A stretch of DNA of 60,207 nt from Comamonadaceae bacterium PBBC2 (GTDB lineage: Bacteria > Pseudomonadota > Gammaproteobacteria > Burkholderiales > Burkholderiaceae_C): assembly GCA_002255935.1 (NCBI GenBank), contig NKIO01000015.1, positions 1 to 60,207 of the forward strand, written 5' to 3'. Shown piece after piece: positions 16,735 to 25,262 of this stretch. The notes beneath the pieces were generated by a model that worked only from the letters and a program-made list of their open reading frames with translations, was not told where the DNA came from and did no database searches. Each line of letters begins with the position of its first letter. The stretch's first letter is position 1. The position numbers and the translations under genes are program-made.

Positions 16735-18063
16735 TCAACGGCTGCTGGGGGCTGCAGAGCGCAGCTGCCAGGTGCCCAGGGCTTTGGCGTGTTCATTGCG
16801 CACGGCCAAGGCTTCGAGTTGGGTGGTCTTGAGGGTGCGGCGGGCATCCAGCAAATCGGTCAGCGTCAAGCCACCTTTGCTGTAGGCCGTCTCGGCCTGT
16901 GCCGCCACGCGCGTGGCTTGCGGCAAGATGCTGTCGTCGTAAATCTTCAGCCGGCGGGCGCTGGTTTGCCAGGCTTGCACCAGGGCCCCCAAGTCGGCAT
17001 GGGCTTGCAACAAGGTTTTTTGCAGCAGGTCGCGGCTTTGCTCTTCTTGGGCCAAGGCGCGGGCAATCTCGCCGTCAAAGCGGCCCCAACCATTCAAAGG
17101 CATCGAAATGCGAAAGGCCAGCAAACGCGTGGACGTGCCGGGGAAGTGGTCAAAGCTGGTGCCTACACTGGGGTCGGCTTGGCGCAGGGCCTGGGCCGAT
17201 TGCAAGGCCGCTTGCGCAGCGGCCACTCGCTCGCGGGCGGCGATCACGTCGGGCCGTTGCTCGATCAAGGCCTCCACCAAAGCATCGGCTTGCACCGTGT
17301 CGGGGGCGCTGGCAGGCCAGCCACCTTGCACTTGCCAGCCGCCTGCGGGCACGGCCAGGCCGGTCCACTGCGACAGGGCCCAAGCCGCTTGCTGGCTATC
17401 CAGGGCGGCGCTTTGCTCGTCGGCGCGGGCGCGTTCGGCTTCAATGTGCGTGCGGGCCGCGTCTTGGGCCGACAAATCACCAGCTTTGAGGCGCAGCTGG
17501 GCGCTGTGCGAAAGTTGGGCCGCGCTTTGGCCGATGGCTTGTACAGCCTGCAGGCGTTGTTGTGCGGCCAGCAGATCATAAAAAGCGGCTTGGGCACCGA
17601 TTTGTTGCATCAGCAAGGCGTCTTGGCTGTCGGCCTGGGCGGCTTTGGCGTTGCGCTCGGCCGCTTCGGTGCGCAAGGCACGCTTGTTGCCCCGCTCCCA
17701 AGTCCAGTCCAGGCCCAAAGATTTGTCGACGCGCTTTTGCGACCAGTAGGAGCCGCTGCCCACGCCGTTTTGCAAATCGATGGAGGACATGCCCGCAGAC
17801 AAGGTCGGTGCAGGCGCCCGGTCGGCGGTCAGCACGTCGGCGCGGGCTGCGTTCAGGGCGCGCTGGGCGGCCAAAACCTCAGGGCTTTGGCGTGCCGCCT
17901 GCAGCACCTGCTGCAAACTCAGCACAGAAGAGGCCGGAGCGCTCGCCCCGGAAAGGCCGGACGTTGGGCCGGAAATGGGGCCAGGGGCGTCGGCCGCCAG
18001 GGTTGCGGGGCCTGCGCCCCAGGCCAAAAGGCCACCCACAAGAAACAAGTGTCGTATGCTCAT
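16735..18063 (-). CDS. TolC-family outer-membrane channel of metal efflux (CzcC type)
   Basis: A 442-residue outer-membrane factor, first gene of the efflux operon. A signal peptide spans residues 1-24 (MSIRHLFLVGGLLAWGAGPATLA). Two long Ala/Gln-rich helical repeats (about 45-220 and 260-430) form the periplasmic tunnel, as in TolC proteins. RTLKTTQLEALAVRNEHAKALG near the end is typical of the CzcC branch. The start ATG 18063 has a strong AAAGGAG ribosome binding site. The gap upstream (18064-18134) is shared with the divergent response regulator gene and must contain both promoters. Confidence 0.88.
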   Translation of the reverse strand: MSIRHLFLVGGLLAWGAGPATLAADAPGPISGPTSGLSGASAPASSVLSLQQVLQAARQSPEVLAAQRALNAARADVLTADRAPAPTLSAGMSSIDLQNGVGSGSYWSQKRVDKSLGLDWTWERGNKRALRTEAAERNAKAAQADSQDALLMQQIGAQAAFYDLLAAQQRLQAVQAIGQSAAQLSHSAQLRLKAGDLSAQDAARTHIEAERARADEQSAALDSQQAAWALSQWTGLAVPAGGWQVQGGWPASAPDTVQADALVEALIEQRPDVIAARERVAAAQAALQSAQALRQADPSVGTSFDHFPGTSTRLLAFRISMPLNGWGRFDGEIARALAQEEQSRDLLQKTLLQAHADLGALVQAWQTSARRLKIYDDSILPQATRVAAQAETAYSKGGLTLTDLLDARRTLKTTQLEALAVRNEHAKALGTWQLRSAAPSSR

Positions 18064-18134
18064 CGCTCCTTTATCGGTGAACCGGCCTGACCAAGACCTG
18101 ACTTGGTCGGCTGTTTTTGGAGCTTGTGAGGCGC

Positions 18135-18827
18135 ATGCGCATTTTGTTGGTGGAAGACGATCCGGTGTTGCAAGCCGTCATGCTGCGCAGCCTGACCGAT
18201 GCCGGGCACCGTGTGGATGCTGCTGGCGATGGTTCGACGGCCCAGCACCTGTGGCATGTGCAGCCCTATGACGCCGTCTTGCTCGACCTGAACTTGCCCC
18301 TGAACAAGCGACCCGGCGCCGAGATGGTCAGCGGCCTGGATCTGCTGCGCGAGCGCCGGGCCAAGGCCGACAAAACCCCGGTGCTGGTGCTCACCGCCCG
18401 CAACCGCACCGACGAGCGCATTGCGGGCTTGGACGCTGGGGCCGACGACTACCTGGGCAAGCCTTTTGAGTTGGCCGAAGTCGAAGCCCGTTTGCGCGCC
18501 TTGGTGCGCCGCAGCCAAGGCGCAGACGACCAAACCCAAGTGGGCCAGTTGGTGCTGGACCGCAAAGCACGGCGCATTTTGATCGCCGGCCAAGAGTTGA
18601 TCTTGCCCGCCCGTGAGCTGGAGGTGCTGTGGGAGCTCATGAGCCCGCCGGGGCGCACGGTGAGCAAAAAAGACCTGTCCAACAAGTTGTCGGACTTTGA
18701 AGAAGCACTCGCGGACAACGCGCTGGAGGCCTTCATTTCGCGGCTGCGCAAAAAGCTGGCGCCCTCGGGCGCATCGATCCGCACCTTGCGCGGCCTGGGT
18801 TATCTGATGGAAGAGGCACGCCCATGA
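18135..18827 (+). CDS. OmpR-family response regulator
   Basis: A 230-residue two-component regulator. The receiver domain has the acidic pair Glu7-Asp8/Asp9 (LLVEDDP), the phospho-acceptor Asp51 (LLDLNLP), the Thr of VLVLTAR and Lys of GKPFE. The OmpR/PhoB winged helix at about 135-228 ends in ISRLRKKL and RTLRGLGYLM. The loop after Asp51 (LNKRPGAEMVSGLDLL) is about eight residues longer than in typical members. The start is ATG 18135; an upstream TTG would add six residues. It is divergent from the metal efflux operon and coupled to the kinase, so it probably activates that operon. Confidence 0.92.
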   Translation: MRILLVEDDPVLQAVMLRSLTDAGHRVDAAGDGSTAQHLWHVQPYDAVLLDLNLPLNKRPGAEMVSGLDLLRERRAKADKTPVLVLTARNRTDERIAGLDAGADDYLGKPFELAEVEARLRALVRRSQGADDQTQVGQLVLDRKARRILIAGQELILPARELEVLWELMSPPGRTVSKKDLSNKLSDFEEALADNALEAFISRLRKKLAPSGASIRTLRGLGYLMEEARP

Positions 18828-20230
18828 AAGCCGCATCCACCTTGCGTGCAAAGTTGCTGCGCCATGTGATCGTGCCCTTGGCTTTGACCTGGCTGATCGG
18901 GGCTTTGCTGGCCCTGGCGGTGGCGCGTTATTTCACCCAACAGGCGTTTGACCGTGCTTTGCTCGATGACGCGTATGCCGTGGCCAGTCATGTGCGGCAC
19001 GCCGAAGACGGCGGCATCACCTTGGGTCTGAGTTCGGTCGAGATGGGCAATTTGCTGTTTGACCAAAACGAGAACCTGTACTTTGCGGTGTACCAAGAGG
19101 ACGGCCGTTTGCTGGCCGGGCATGCGGGCTTGTCTTTGCCAGTGGGGGCGCGATCGGCGGTGACACCGTTCTTCACCGAAACGCCATTTCAGAACCGCAG
19201 CTTGCGCGCCGTTGTGCTGGAGCGCAGCAAGCCGGCCAAATTCATGGTGGTGGTGGCGCAAACCACCCGGGTGCAAGACCGCTTGTTTCAGCGGCTCTTG
19301 TTCATCTCGGTGGTGCCGCAGTTGTTGCTGGTGATCTGGCTGGCTTGGTGGTTGCGCCGGGCCATTCAAAAAGACGTGCAGCCTTTGATGGACTTGGAGC
19401 AGGCGGTGGCGCAGCGCGATGTGCGTGACTTGACGCCCTTGGCCATTTCCAGCCGCACGCTGGATGTGCAAAAACTGGGCGAATCGATCAACGCATTGCT
19501 GCAACGCATCGAACAAAGCGTGCGCGGGCAAAAAGAGTTTGCGGGCAATGTGGCGCATGAGCTGCGCACGCCTTTGGCAGGCATTCGGGCTCTGGCCGAA
19601 TATGGCCTGATCCAATCCGACCCGCAGGTCTGGCGCGAACAGTTGCGCAGCATCGCGCAAAGCCAAGAGCGGGCCAGCCACCTGATCGACCAGTTGCTGG
19701 CCCTGGCCTTGGCCCAAGAGGCGCAGCAGGTCTTGCAGCCCCAAGCCTTGGCGCTGGACGAGGTGGTGCGCGACAGCCTGATGCGCCATTTGCACCGCGC
19801 CGATGCGCTGGGGGTGGACTTGGGTGTGGACTTTGCGCAGGGGCTGGATGCGCCGGTCATCTTGGCGCAACGCGCGTTGCTGGAAGGTGCATTGGACAAC
19901 CTGATCGACAACGCCTTGCGCTATGGCGTGCCTGCCGATGGCGGCCCGCGCCATGTGACGGTGGCCTTGAGCCAGCCCGAAGCGGGTGCGGTGTGCCTGT
20001 CGGTCATCGACAACGGCCCCGGCGTCACCGATGCCCAGCGGGAACAACTCCTGCAGCGCTGGGCCCAAGGCAGCGCGGGCGAGGCGCTCAAACAAGGCTC
20101 GGGCCTGGGCCTGGCCATCGTGTCCGAGTACGCCCGCATCCTGGGCGCGCAGCTGTCCATGAGCCGCCCCGCATCGGGGCCGGGTTTGCAGGTCAGCCTG
20201 CGCTTGGTGCTTCAACCCAGCGTCGGGTAG
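18824..20230 (+). CDS. Sensor histidine kinase with 2CSK_N/TctE-like input domain
   Basis: A 468-residue inner-membrane kinase paired with the upstream regulator (four-base ATGA overlap). A first membrane helix lies at about residues 14-36 (VIVPLALTWLIGALLALAVA), a periplasmic domain of the 2CSK_N type at about 37-155, a second helix at about 160-182, then HisKA with His245 (NVAHELRTPLAG) and an HATPase domain with N-box NLIDNALRYG, DNGPGV and GSGLGLAIV. The likely signal is the metal handled by the divergent efflux pump. Its last 19 bases overlap the convergent OYE gene. Confidence 0.92.
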   Translation: MKAASTLRAKLLRHVIVPLALTWLIGALLALAVARYFTQQAFDRALLDDAYAVASHVRHAEDGGITLGLSSVEMGNLLFDQNENLYFAVYQEDGRLLAGHAGLSLPVGARSAVTPFFTETPFQNRSLRAVVLERSKPAKFMVVVAQTTRVQDRLFQRLLFISVVPQLLLVIWLAWWLRRAIQKDVQPLMDLEQAVAQRDVRDLTPLAISSRTLDVQKLGESINALLQRIEQSVRGQKEFAGNVAHELRTPLAGIRALAEYGLIQSDPQVWREQLRSIAQSQERASHLIDQLLALALAQEAQQVLQPQALALDEVVRDSLMRHLHRADALGVDLGVDFAQGLDAPVILAQRALLEGALDNLIDNALRYGVPADGGPRHVTVALSQPEAGAVCLSVIDNGPGVTDAQREQLLQRWAQGSAGEALKQGSGLGLAIVSEYARILGAQLSMSRPASGPGLQVSLRLVLQPSVG

Positions 20231-21327
20231 TCCAGATAGCCGGCATCGCCGCCGCCGTACAAGGTGGCGCGGTCCAGCGTGTTGAAGGGGCCGCCTTTTT
20301 GCAGGCGTGTACCCAGATCGGGGTTGGCAATGAAGGGGCGGCCAAAAGCGATGAGGTCTGCGCCCTCGCCCAATGACTGCTCGGCCAGTGGCAGGTCGTA
20401 ACCGTTGTTGACCATCCAAGCACCCTGACCGCCGTTTTGGCGGTAGGCAGTTTTGAGTGCGGCGTAATCGAAGGGCGCTGGGCCTTGCTGGTGCTCACGC
20501 GGGCCACCGGTCGAGCCTTCGATGATGTGCACATAGGCCAGGCCCAGTGGCGCCAGCTGCCGCGCCACCTGCTCGAACAAAGGCTGCGGCAAATCGTCGC
20601 TCGCGTCGTTGGCGGGTGTCACGGGCGAGAGGCGAATGCCGGTGCGCCCGCCACCGATTTCGGCCACCACGGCTTGCATGACTTCTTGCAAAAAGCGGGC
20701 ACGGTTCTCGATGGCGCCGCCATACGCGTCGCTGCGCTGGTTGCTGCCCGAGCGCAGAAACTGGTCGATCAAATAGCCGTTGGCGGCATGCACTTCGACG
20801 CCATCAAAGCCCCCAGCCACCGCGTTGGCGGCGGCGCGGCGGTAGTCTTCCACAACGCCTGGCAACTCGGCGGCATCCAGCGCCCGGGGTGCCGACACGT
20901 CCACAAACTGGGCTTTGCCATCGACCAGCAACACGGTCTTGCCTTTGGCGGTCACGGCCGACGGGGCCACGGGCGCTTGGCCATTGGGCTGCAAGCTGGT
21001 GTGCGAAATGCGGCCCACATGCCACAGCTGCATCACGATCTTGCCGCCTTCGGCATGCACCGCATCGGTCACTTGTTTCCACGAGGCGACTTGCTCGGCG
21101 CTCCAGATGCCGGGCACATCGGCATAGCCTTGGCCTTGGTGGCTGATGCCGGTGGCCTCGGTGATGATCAGGCCCGCGCCGGTGGCGGGGTTGGCGCGTT
21201 GGCGGTAGTAGCTCGCCATGCGCGCATTGGCCAGGCCACCGGGCGCACGGTTGCGTGTGAGCGGCGCCATCACGATGCGGCTGGCCAAAGACAGGGCGCC
21301 GACTTGGCAGGGTTCAAAGAGGTTCAT
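20212..21327 (-). CDS. Old Yellow Enzyme-family FMN alkene reductase (NemA-like)
   Basis: A 371-residue FMN-dependent TIM-barrel oxidoreductase that reduces activated C=C bonds or nitro groups with NAD(P)H. Family marks include APLTRNRAPGG near residue 20, the flavin region with QLWHVGR near 100-106, HAANGYLIDQFL at about 179-190, and SNQRSDAYGGAIENRARF just after it. Length is that of the NemA/xenobiotic reductase group. Its 3' end overlaps the histidine kinase gene by 19 bases, so the two are convergent. Physiological substrate unknown. Confidence 0.92.
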   Translation of the reverse strand: MNLFEPCQVGALSLASRIVMAPLTRNRAPGGLANARMASYYRQRANPATGAGLIITEATGISHQGQGYADVPGIWSAEQVASWKQVTDAVHAEGGKIVMQLWHVGRISHTSLQPNGQAPVAPSAVTAKGKTVLLVDGKAQFVDVSAPRALDAAELPGVVEDYRRAAANAVAGGFDGVEVHAANGYLIDQFLRSGSNQRSDAYGGAIENRARFLQEVMQAVVAEIGGGRTGIRLSPVTPANDASDDLPQPLFEQVARQLAPLGLAYVHIIEGSTGGPREHQQGPAPFDYAALKTAYRQNGGQGAWMVNNGYDLPLAEQSLGEGADLIAFGRPFIANPDLGTRLQKGGPFNTLDRATLYGGGDAGYLDYPTLG

Positions 21328-21425
21328 GGGGAAGTGTCCGTTTGGGAAAGTGGGTGGGTTGCAGCGATGAGGTGTTCTTGTGCATCAAAGCGCCGCTTGA
21401 TTCAGGCATTGTGGGTCATCGAGCC

Positions 21426-21510
21426 ATCGCCGAACACAGTTCAGCGCCCACAAAAGAAAGGTCACCGAAGGCCTCGCATACCTCGTGGGAGCTGAACTGT
21501 GTTCGGCGAT
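21426..21510. repeat. Large 26-bp inverted repeat in intergenic DNA
   Basis: Left arm 21426-21451 and right arm 21485-21510 are reverse complements at 25 of 26 positions, separated by 33 bases. The arms contain GAACACAGTTCAG and its complement. No T-run follows either side, and no gene fits the 218-base gap (21328-21545). It may be a remnant of a small mobile element, a recombination site or a structured RNA. Confidence 0.6.
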
Positions 21511-21545
21511 TCTTGGTGTACCGCGAACACCCCAACAAGCCCTTG

Positions 21546-22331
21546 TCAAACATCAAAGCCTGGATTTTCACGGGCCAGTTTGCGCAGAAGCGAAGGCCAG
21601 ACAAAGGCCCCGCCCAAGCCACCGGTTTGCACACGCATGGCGTGAGAGATGCCGTCCAAAATTTGCGGGTTGACCGCCGTCAGGTCTTTCGGTCCGCTTT
21701 GCCCGGCAAGCGCATCGACCTGGATGCGGCAGGTGTTTTCAAAGGTGTACATCGACAAGAAAGCGTCGGCAATTGTTTTGCCCACGGTGAGCAGGCCGTG
21801 GTTGCGCAGCATCAAATAATTGGCGTCGCCCAGGTCCGCTTGTAGGCGTGTCTTCTCGTCATCGCGGATGGCCACGCCTTCGTAGCCGTGGTAGGCCAAG
21901 GAGGCCAGCACAAAAGTGCTTTGCTGGCTGATGGGCAGCACGCCGTGCGACTGGGCGCTCACGGCCACGCCCGCACGGGTGTGGGTGTGCAACACGCAGC
22001 CGGCATCGTGCCGCGCCTCGTGCACCGCGCTGTGGATCACAAAGCCTGCCGGGTTGACCGGAAAGGGGCTGTCGTGCAGCTTGTTGCACTGCATGTCCAC
22101 CTTGACCAGGCTCGATGCGGTGATCTCGTCGAACATCAGGCCATAGGGGTTGATCAAAAACTGGTGCTCATCCCCAGCCACCGTGGCGGGCAATTTGGCG
22201 CTGATGTGGGTGAAGACCAAATCGCTCCAGCCGTACAGCGCCACCAATCGGTAACAAGCGGCCAAATCGACCCGCAACTGCCACTCGTCGGGGTGAACGC
22301 TGTCTTTCAGGGAAGGGATCTCAAACGCCAT
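21546..22331 (-). CDS. Class II aldolase/adducin-family protein
   Basis: A 261-residue cytosolic protein with the class II aldolase/adducin fold. Visible marks are the N-terminal LAACYRLVALYGWSDLVFTHIS, the phosphate-loop region around INPYGLMFDEIT, the zinc-ligand segment VLHTHTRAG with paired His, and LRNHGLLTVG near 180. True aldolases use the histidines to hold zinc; many members of unknown substrate share this layout, and that is all I can say here. The start is ATG 22331 with AGGAG seven bases upstream. It appears monocistronic. Confidence 0.88.
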   Translation of the reverse strand: MAFEIPSLKDSVHPDEWQLRVDLAACYRLVALYGWSDLVFTHISAKLPATVAGDEHQFLINPYGLMFDEITASSLVKVDMQCNKLHDSPFPVNPAGFVIHSAVHEARHDAGCVLHTHTRAGVAVSAQSHGVLPISQQSTFVLASLAYHGYEGVAIRDDEKTRLQADLGDANYLMLRNHGLLTVGKTIADAFLSMYTFENTCRIQVDALAGQSGPKDLTAVNPQILDGISHAMRVQTGGLGGAFVWPSLLRKLARENPGFDV

Positions 22332-22424
22332 GGCAAAGCTCCTGCGAGGTTGAATCAGAACAAGGCGTTCAGCTTAACCACAAGGGCGGGCGTCGTCAGA
22401 CCTCTAGGTGACTGGCCACGCCCA

Positions 22425-22700
22425 TTAAGCTGGGCGCGTCAGCGCTTCCAGTTGCGTCAGGTAAAGGCGTGCGTGTTGCCCGCCGTCGTCATGGGGGCCG
22501 CACATCTCCCAAGACGCTTGCAGCTGGCCACACACTGCAGGGCGGCTGGGCAGGCCAAAAATTTTGCAGCGCAACTGGTCGTCGAGTTGCACGCAAGGCA
22601 CGCCCGCAGGTTTGCCTTGGGGCATGCCGGGGATGGGCGACGAAATAGACGGTGCGGTGCAGCAAGCGGCGCAGCCAGGGCGGCAGGACAAGCTGTTCAT
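22425..22700 (-). CDS. YkgJ-family cysteine-cluster protein
   Basis: A 91-residue protein with the N-terminal motif [14 protein letters not shown] and further cysteines in [21 protein letters not shown] and EMCGPH. This matches the YkgJ/UPF0153 zinc- or iron-sulfur-binding family of unknown function. The start ATG 22700 overlaps the stop of mltA by four bases (ATGA), so it is translated from the mltA message. Confidence 0.88.
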   Translation of the reverse strand: MNSLSCRPGCAACCTAPSISSPIPGMPQGKPAGVPCVQLDDQLRCKIFGLPSRPAVCGQLQASWEMCGPHDDGGQHARLYLTQLEALTRPA

Positions 22701-23860
22701 TTGGGCCACAAAACCCACAGCTGCAAGGGCTGCTTCATGCGACCGGCCAGCTCGCCCGCTGCGGGGCCAGATCCGGCGTAATAATCGGCCCGCACCGCGC
22801 CCACTATGGCGGTACCGGTGTCTTGGGCCAGCACCAGTTTGTCCAGCGAGGTCACCGGCCCTTGCGAGCGCAGCCACACAGGCGTGCCATAGGGGATGCT
22901 GCTGCGGTCCACCGCAATCGATCGGCCTGCGGTGAGCGGCACGCCTTGTGCGCCTTTGGGGCCGGGCGGGTTTTCGGCGGGCAAGGCTTCTTCCTTGAAG
23001 AACACCACGCGGGGGTTTTGCCACAGCAATTCGTTGACGCGTGAGGGGTTGCGGTTGATCCAGTCCTTGATGCCCGGCCAGCTGGCATCGCGGATCAGGT
23101 TCTGGTCAAGCAGCCAGCGGCCAATGCTTTTGTAGGGTTGGTCGTTGGTGCCCGAATAGGCCATGCGCACCATGCGCTGGCGGCCATCGGGCTCGGTCAC
23201 GTTCATCAGGCCCGAGCCCTGGATGTGCAGCACCATCGCGTCCACCGGGTCGGCCAGGTACATCAGCTCCTTGCCTCGCAAGGCAGCGCGTGCAGCCGGC
23301 AGGGTTTCCATTTCCTGGCGGGTGAACCAAGGCTTGCGCTGGGCCAGGCCCGTGGGCGGCGCATACAAAGGCACGGCAAAGCCCGCACGCGCTTGGCGCG
23401 AAGCGTTCAGCACCGGTTCGTAATAGGAGGTCAGCAAACCTTCGGCGCGTTGGTCAAGCGATTCGACGCGGTAGGGCTGCAGGTTTTGGCGCATCCATTG
23501 GCGCTGTGCGCTGGCCGATGCCCCTGCCAGTTGCTGCACCGCAGGGCACAACCCTTTCCAGGCGGGTGCTGGGCGCAGGCAGCTTTGTTGCCAAGCGGGC
23601 CAGGCTTCTTGCGGGTTGTCTTGGTCGAGCCCCGCAATGGCCGACCAATCGACCGGCACCCAACGGCTTTGGGCTTGGGTGATCACGGGGAGCATGGGGC
23701 CCGAGGTGGTCGTGTTGGGCGCGGTCGGTCTGGTGGGGGTGTCAGGCCAAGAGCCTTGATGGCTGGGGGCCATGGCGCAACCGGCCAGAGTGCCTACAAT
23801 CGCGGCCACCAACCATGCGGCCCCAGCCGATGGCCAACGCAACAAAAGAAAGTTTGTCAT
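22697..23860 (-). CDS. mltA: Membrane-bound lytic murein transglycosylase A (MltA)
   Basis: An outer-membrane lipoprotein of 387 residues that cleaves peptidoglycan glycan strands to 1,6-anhydro products. I start it at ATG 23860, giving a lipoprotein signal ending [12 protein letters not shown]. The MltA domain covers about residues 130-280 ([32 protein letters not shown]). The C-terminal 3D domain ends with the catalytic-Asp region [18 protein letters not shown]. The start codon overlaps, in antiparallel, that of a small plus-strand gene: the four bases CATG at 23858-23861 contain both ATGs. Confidence 0.92.
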   Translation of the reverse strand: MTNFLLLRWPSAGAAWLVAAIVGTLAGCAMAPSHQGSWPDTPTRPTAPNTTTSGPMLPVITQAQSRWVPVDWSAIAGLDQDNPQEAWPAWQQSCLRPAPAWKGLCPAVQQLAGASASAQRQWMRQNLQPYRVESLDQRAEGLLTSYYEPVLNASRQARAGFAVPLYAPPTGLAQRKPWFTRQEMETLPAARAALRGKELMYLADPVDAMVLHIQGSGLMNVTEPDGRQRMVRMAYSGTNDQPYKSIGRWLLDQNLIRDASWPGIKDWINRNPSRVNELLWQNPRVVFFKEEALPAENPPGPKGAQGVPLTAGRSIAVDRSSIPYGTPVWLRSQGPVTSLDKLVLAQDTGTAIVGAVRADYYAGSGPAAGELAGRMKQPLQLWVLWPK

Positions 23861-23993
23861 GGGTTTGATTTTGCTTGAAGCCTTGCTGGCCTTGCTGGTG
23901 CTGGTGGTCATTGTGTGGTGGACCATGTTTTCGGGCCGATCTAAAGGGGAATTACCACCCCCAAGCGATGCTTCCGACAAGGACAAGCCTTGA
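23859..23993 (+). CDS. Small single-pass membrane protein, unknown function
   Basis: A 44-residue open frame starting at ATG 23859 with AGAAAG upstream. It begins [21 protein letters not shown], a clean membrane helix, followed by TMFSGRSKGELPPPS and a charged DKDKP tail. The helix-then-basic pattern looks like a real small protein, and similar short reading frames occur in related Burkholderiales as far as I recall. It is divergent from mltA with overlapping start codons and convergent with the NlpC gene 13 bases away. Confidence 0.55.
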   Translation: MGLILLEALLALLVLVVIVWWTMFSGRSKGELPPPSDASDKDKP

Positions 23994-24006
23994 GCTGAAG
24001 CTCGGC

Positions 24007-24612
24007 TCATTCGAGCAAGGTCTGTCCGCCTTCAAAGCGCTTGGCGTAATAGCGGTTGTTCAGGTGGTCCATGCGCACGCCGGTGCGCTCGTTGCTGGCG
24101 TGCACAAAGCGCCCCCCGCCGACATACACCCCCACATGCGAATGACGTGCGCCCAGCGTGTTGAAAAATACCAGATCGCCAGGCTGCAATTGGGCGGTGT
24201 CCACGGGGCGCGAGCGCTTGCCCAAATCGGCCGAGGTGCCGCGCAGCGCAATGCCCGCAGCCTCTTTGTACACATGGGCGACCAAACCCGAACAGTCAAA
24301 GCCCATCGCCGGCCCGCGCCCGCCCCAGGCGTAACGTGTGTCGAGCAGCGACATGGCGTACAGGGCCACATCGTTGCGGGTGCTCATGGCGCTGCTGGTG
24401 CTGGCGGTGATGTTGGCGTTGCTGGTGGTGCTGGGTTTTTCTGAGCGGGCTGGGTAGGGCGCAGGCGTTGAGCACGCCCCCAAAATCAGTGCCATCAGCA
24501 CGGCGCCAAGGACCCCAACGCTTTGTGTGGGAGCCCCACGGCGTTGGGCGATGGCCAGCACACCCCAAGCACCTGAACGGCCCAACCAGCTGGTGAGACG
24601 GCGAACGGTCAT
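24007..24612 (-). CDS. C40-family NlpC/P60 peptidoglycan hydrolase
   Basis: A 201-residue exported cysteine peptidase of the NlpC/P60 type that cuts peptidoglycan stem peptides. A long N-terminal signal with lipobox-like ALILGACS (Cys near 46) is followed by a Ser/Thr-rich linker. The catalytic domain has FDCSGLVAHVY (Cys nucleophile near 106), HSHVGVYVGGG (His near 160) and a following FVHAS. The start ATG 24612 overlaps the response-regulator stop by four bases, so it is the last gene of a coupled operon with a two-component system and yhdP. Confidence 0.9.
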   Translation of the reverse strand: MTVRRLTSWLGRSGAWGVLAIAQRRGAPTQSVGVLGAVLMALILGACSTPAPYPARSEKPSTTSNANITASTSSAMSTRNDVALYAMSLLDTRYAWGGRGPAMGFDCSGLVAHVYKEAAGIALRGTSADLGKRSRPVDTAQLQPGDLVFFNTLGARHSHVGVYVGGGRFVHASNERTGVRMDHLNNRYYAKRFEGGQTLLE

Positions 24613-25253
24613 GCCAAGGACCGCAACAAATTGGCCAATTCCACGGCCGACTTGACCTGCATCTTGTCGAACACCCGGGCACGGTGGACCTCGACGGTGC
24701 GCACGCTGATGTCCAGTTGATCGGCGATCAGTTTGTTGGGCAGGCCCTCGACCACCAGGCGCATCACATCGCGCTCGCGCTCGGTCAGCTCGGCCAGTTG
24801 CGATTGCAGCAGGCTTTGTTGTTGGCTTGCCGCCAGGCGCTCGTGCGACAAATTCAGCGCCTGCTCGATGCGGTCCACCAAGGCGTTGTCTGAAAAAGGC
24901 TTCTCGCAAAAATCAAATGCCCCGCGCTTGACGCTGTCCACCGCCGTGGGCACATCGGCATGCCCCGTCAGAAAGATCACCGGCCAGGCCTTGGCCACGC
25001 CATTGGCCAGCAATTGCTCAAACAAGGCCAAGCCGCTCATGCCGGGCATGCGCACATCGAGCAGGATGCAGCCAACCTGGGCGACCGGTTTCGCGCCCTG
25101 TTCGGTGACCTGCTCGAGCATGGCCGCAAAGGCTTCGGCGCTGTCAAACGATTCGCTGAGCAAGCGGCGCGTGCGCAGCAACCAGGCCATGCCTTCGCGC
25201 ACACTGACGTCGTCGTCGACGATGTAAACCGTGCTGTCTTGGGGTGAGTACAT
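24609..25253 (-). CDS. FixJ/NarL-type response regulator
   Basis: A 214-residue two-component regulator. The receiver domain has the acidic pocket VDDDVS (residues 12-17), phospho-acceptor Asp66 (LLDVRMPGMSG), Thr of FLTGHAD and Lys of EKPF. The LuxR-type helix-turn-helix near the C terminus reads LTERERDVMRLVVEGLPNK and ISVRTVEVHRARVF. The domain pair and GHADVP motif are those of FixJ/DctR/TtrR regulators. The start is ATG 25253; an upstream TTG (25259) is unlikely. It lies nine bases after the kinase gene and overlaps the NlpC gene. Confidence 0.92.
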   Translation of the reverse strand: MYSPQDSTVYIVDDDVSVREGMAWLLRTRRLLSESFDSAEAFAAMLEQVTEQGAKPVAQVGCILLDVRMPGMSGLALFEQLLANGVAKAWPVIFLTGHADVPTAVDSVKRGAFDFCEKPFSDNALVDRIEQALNLSHERLAASQQQSLLQSQLAELTERERDVMRLVVEGLPNKLIADQLDISVRTVEVHRARVFDKMQVKSAVELANLLRSLA

Positions 25254-25262
25254 GGCCAAATT

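Noticed and set aside
18800..20419. 539-residue antisense frame over the kinase gene
   Set aside because: Covers a clear histidine kinase on the other strand; low-complexity composition and no domain.
21342..21845. 167-residue plus-strand frame after the OYE gene
   Set aside because: Its second half is the shadow of the class II aldolase gene and its first half merely reads through the inverted repeat.
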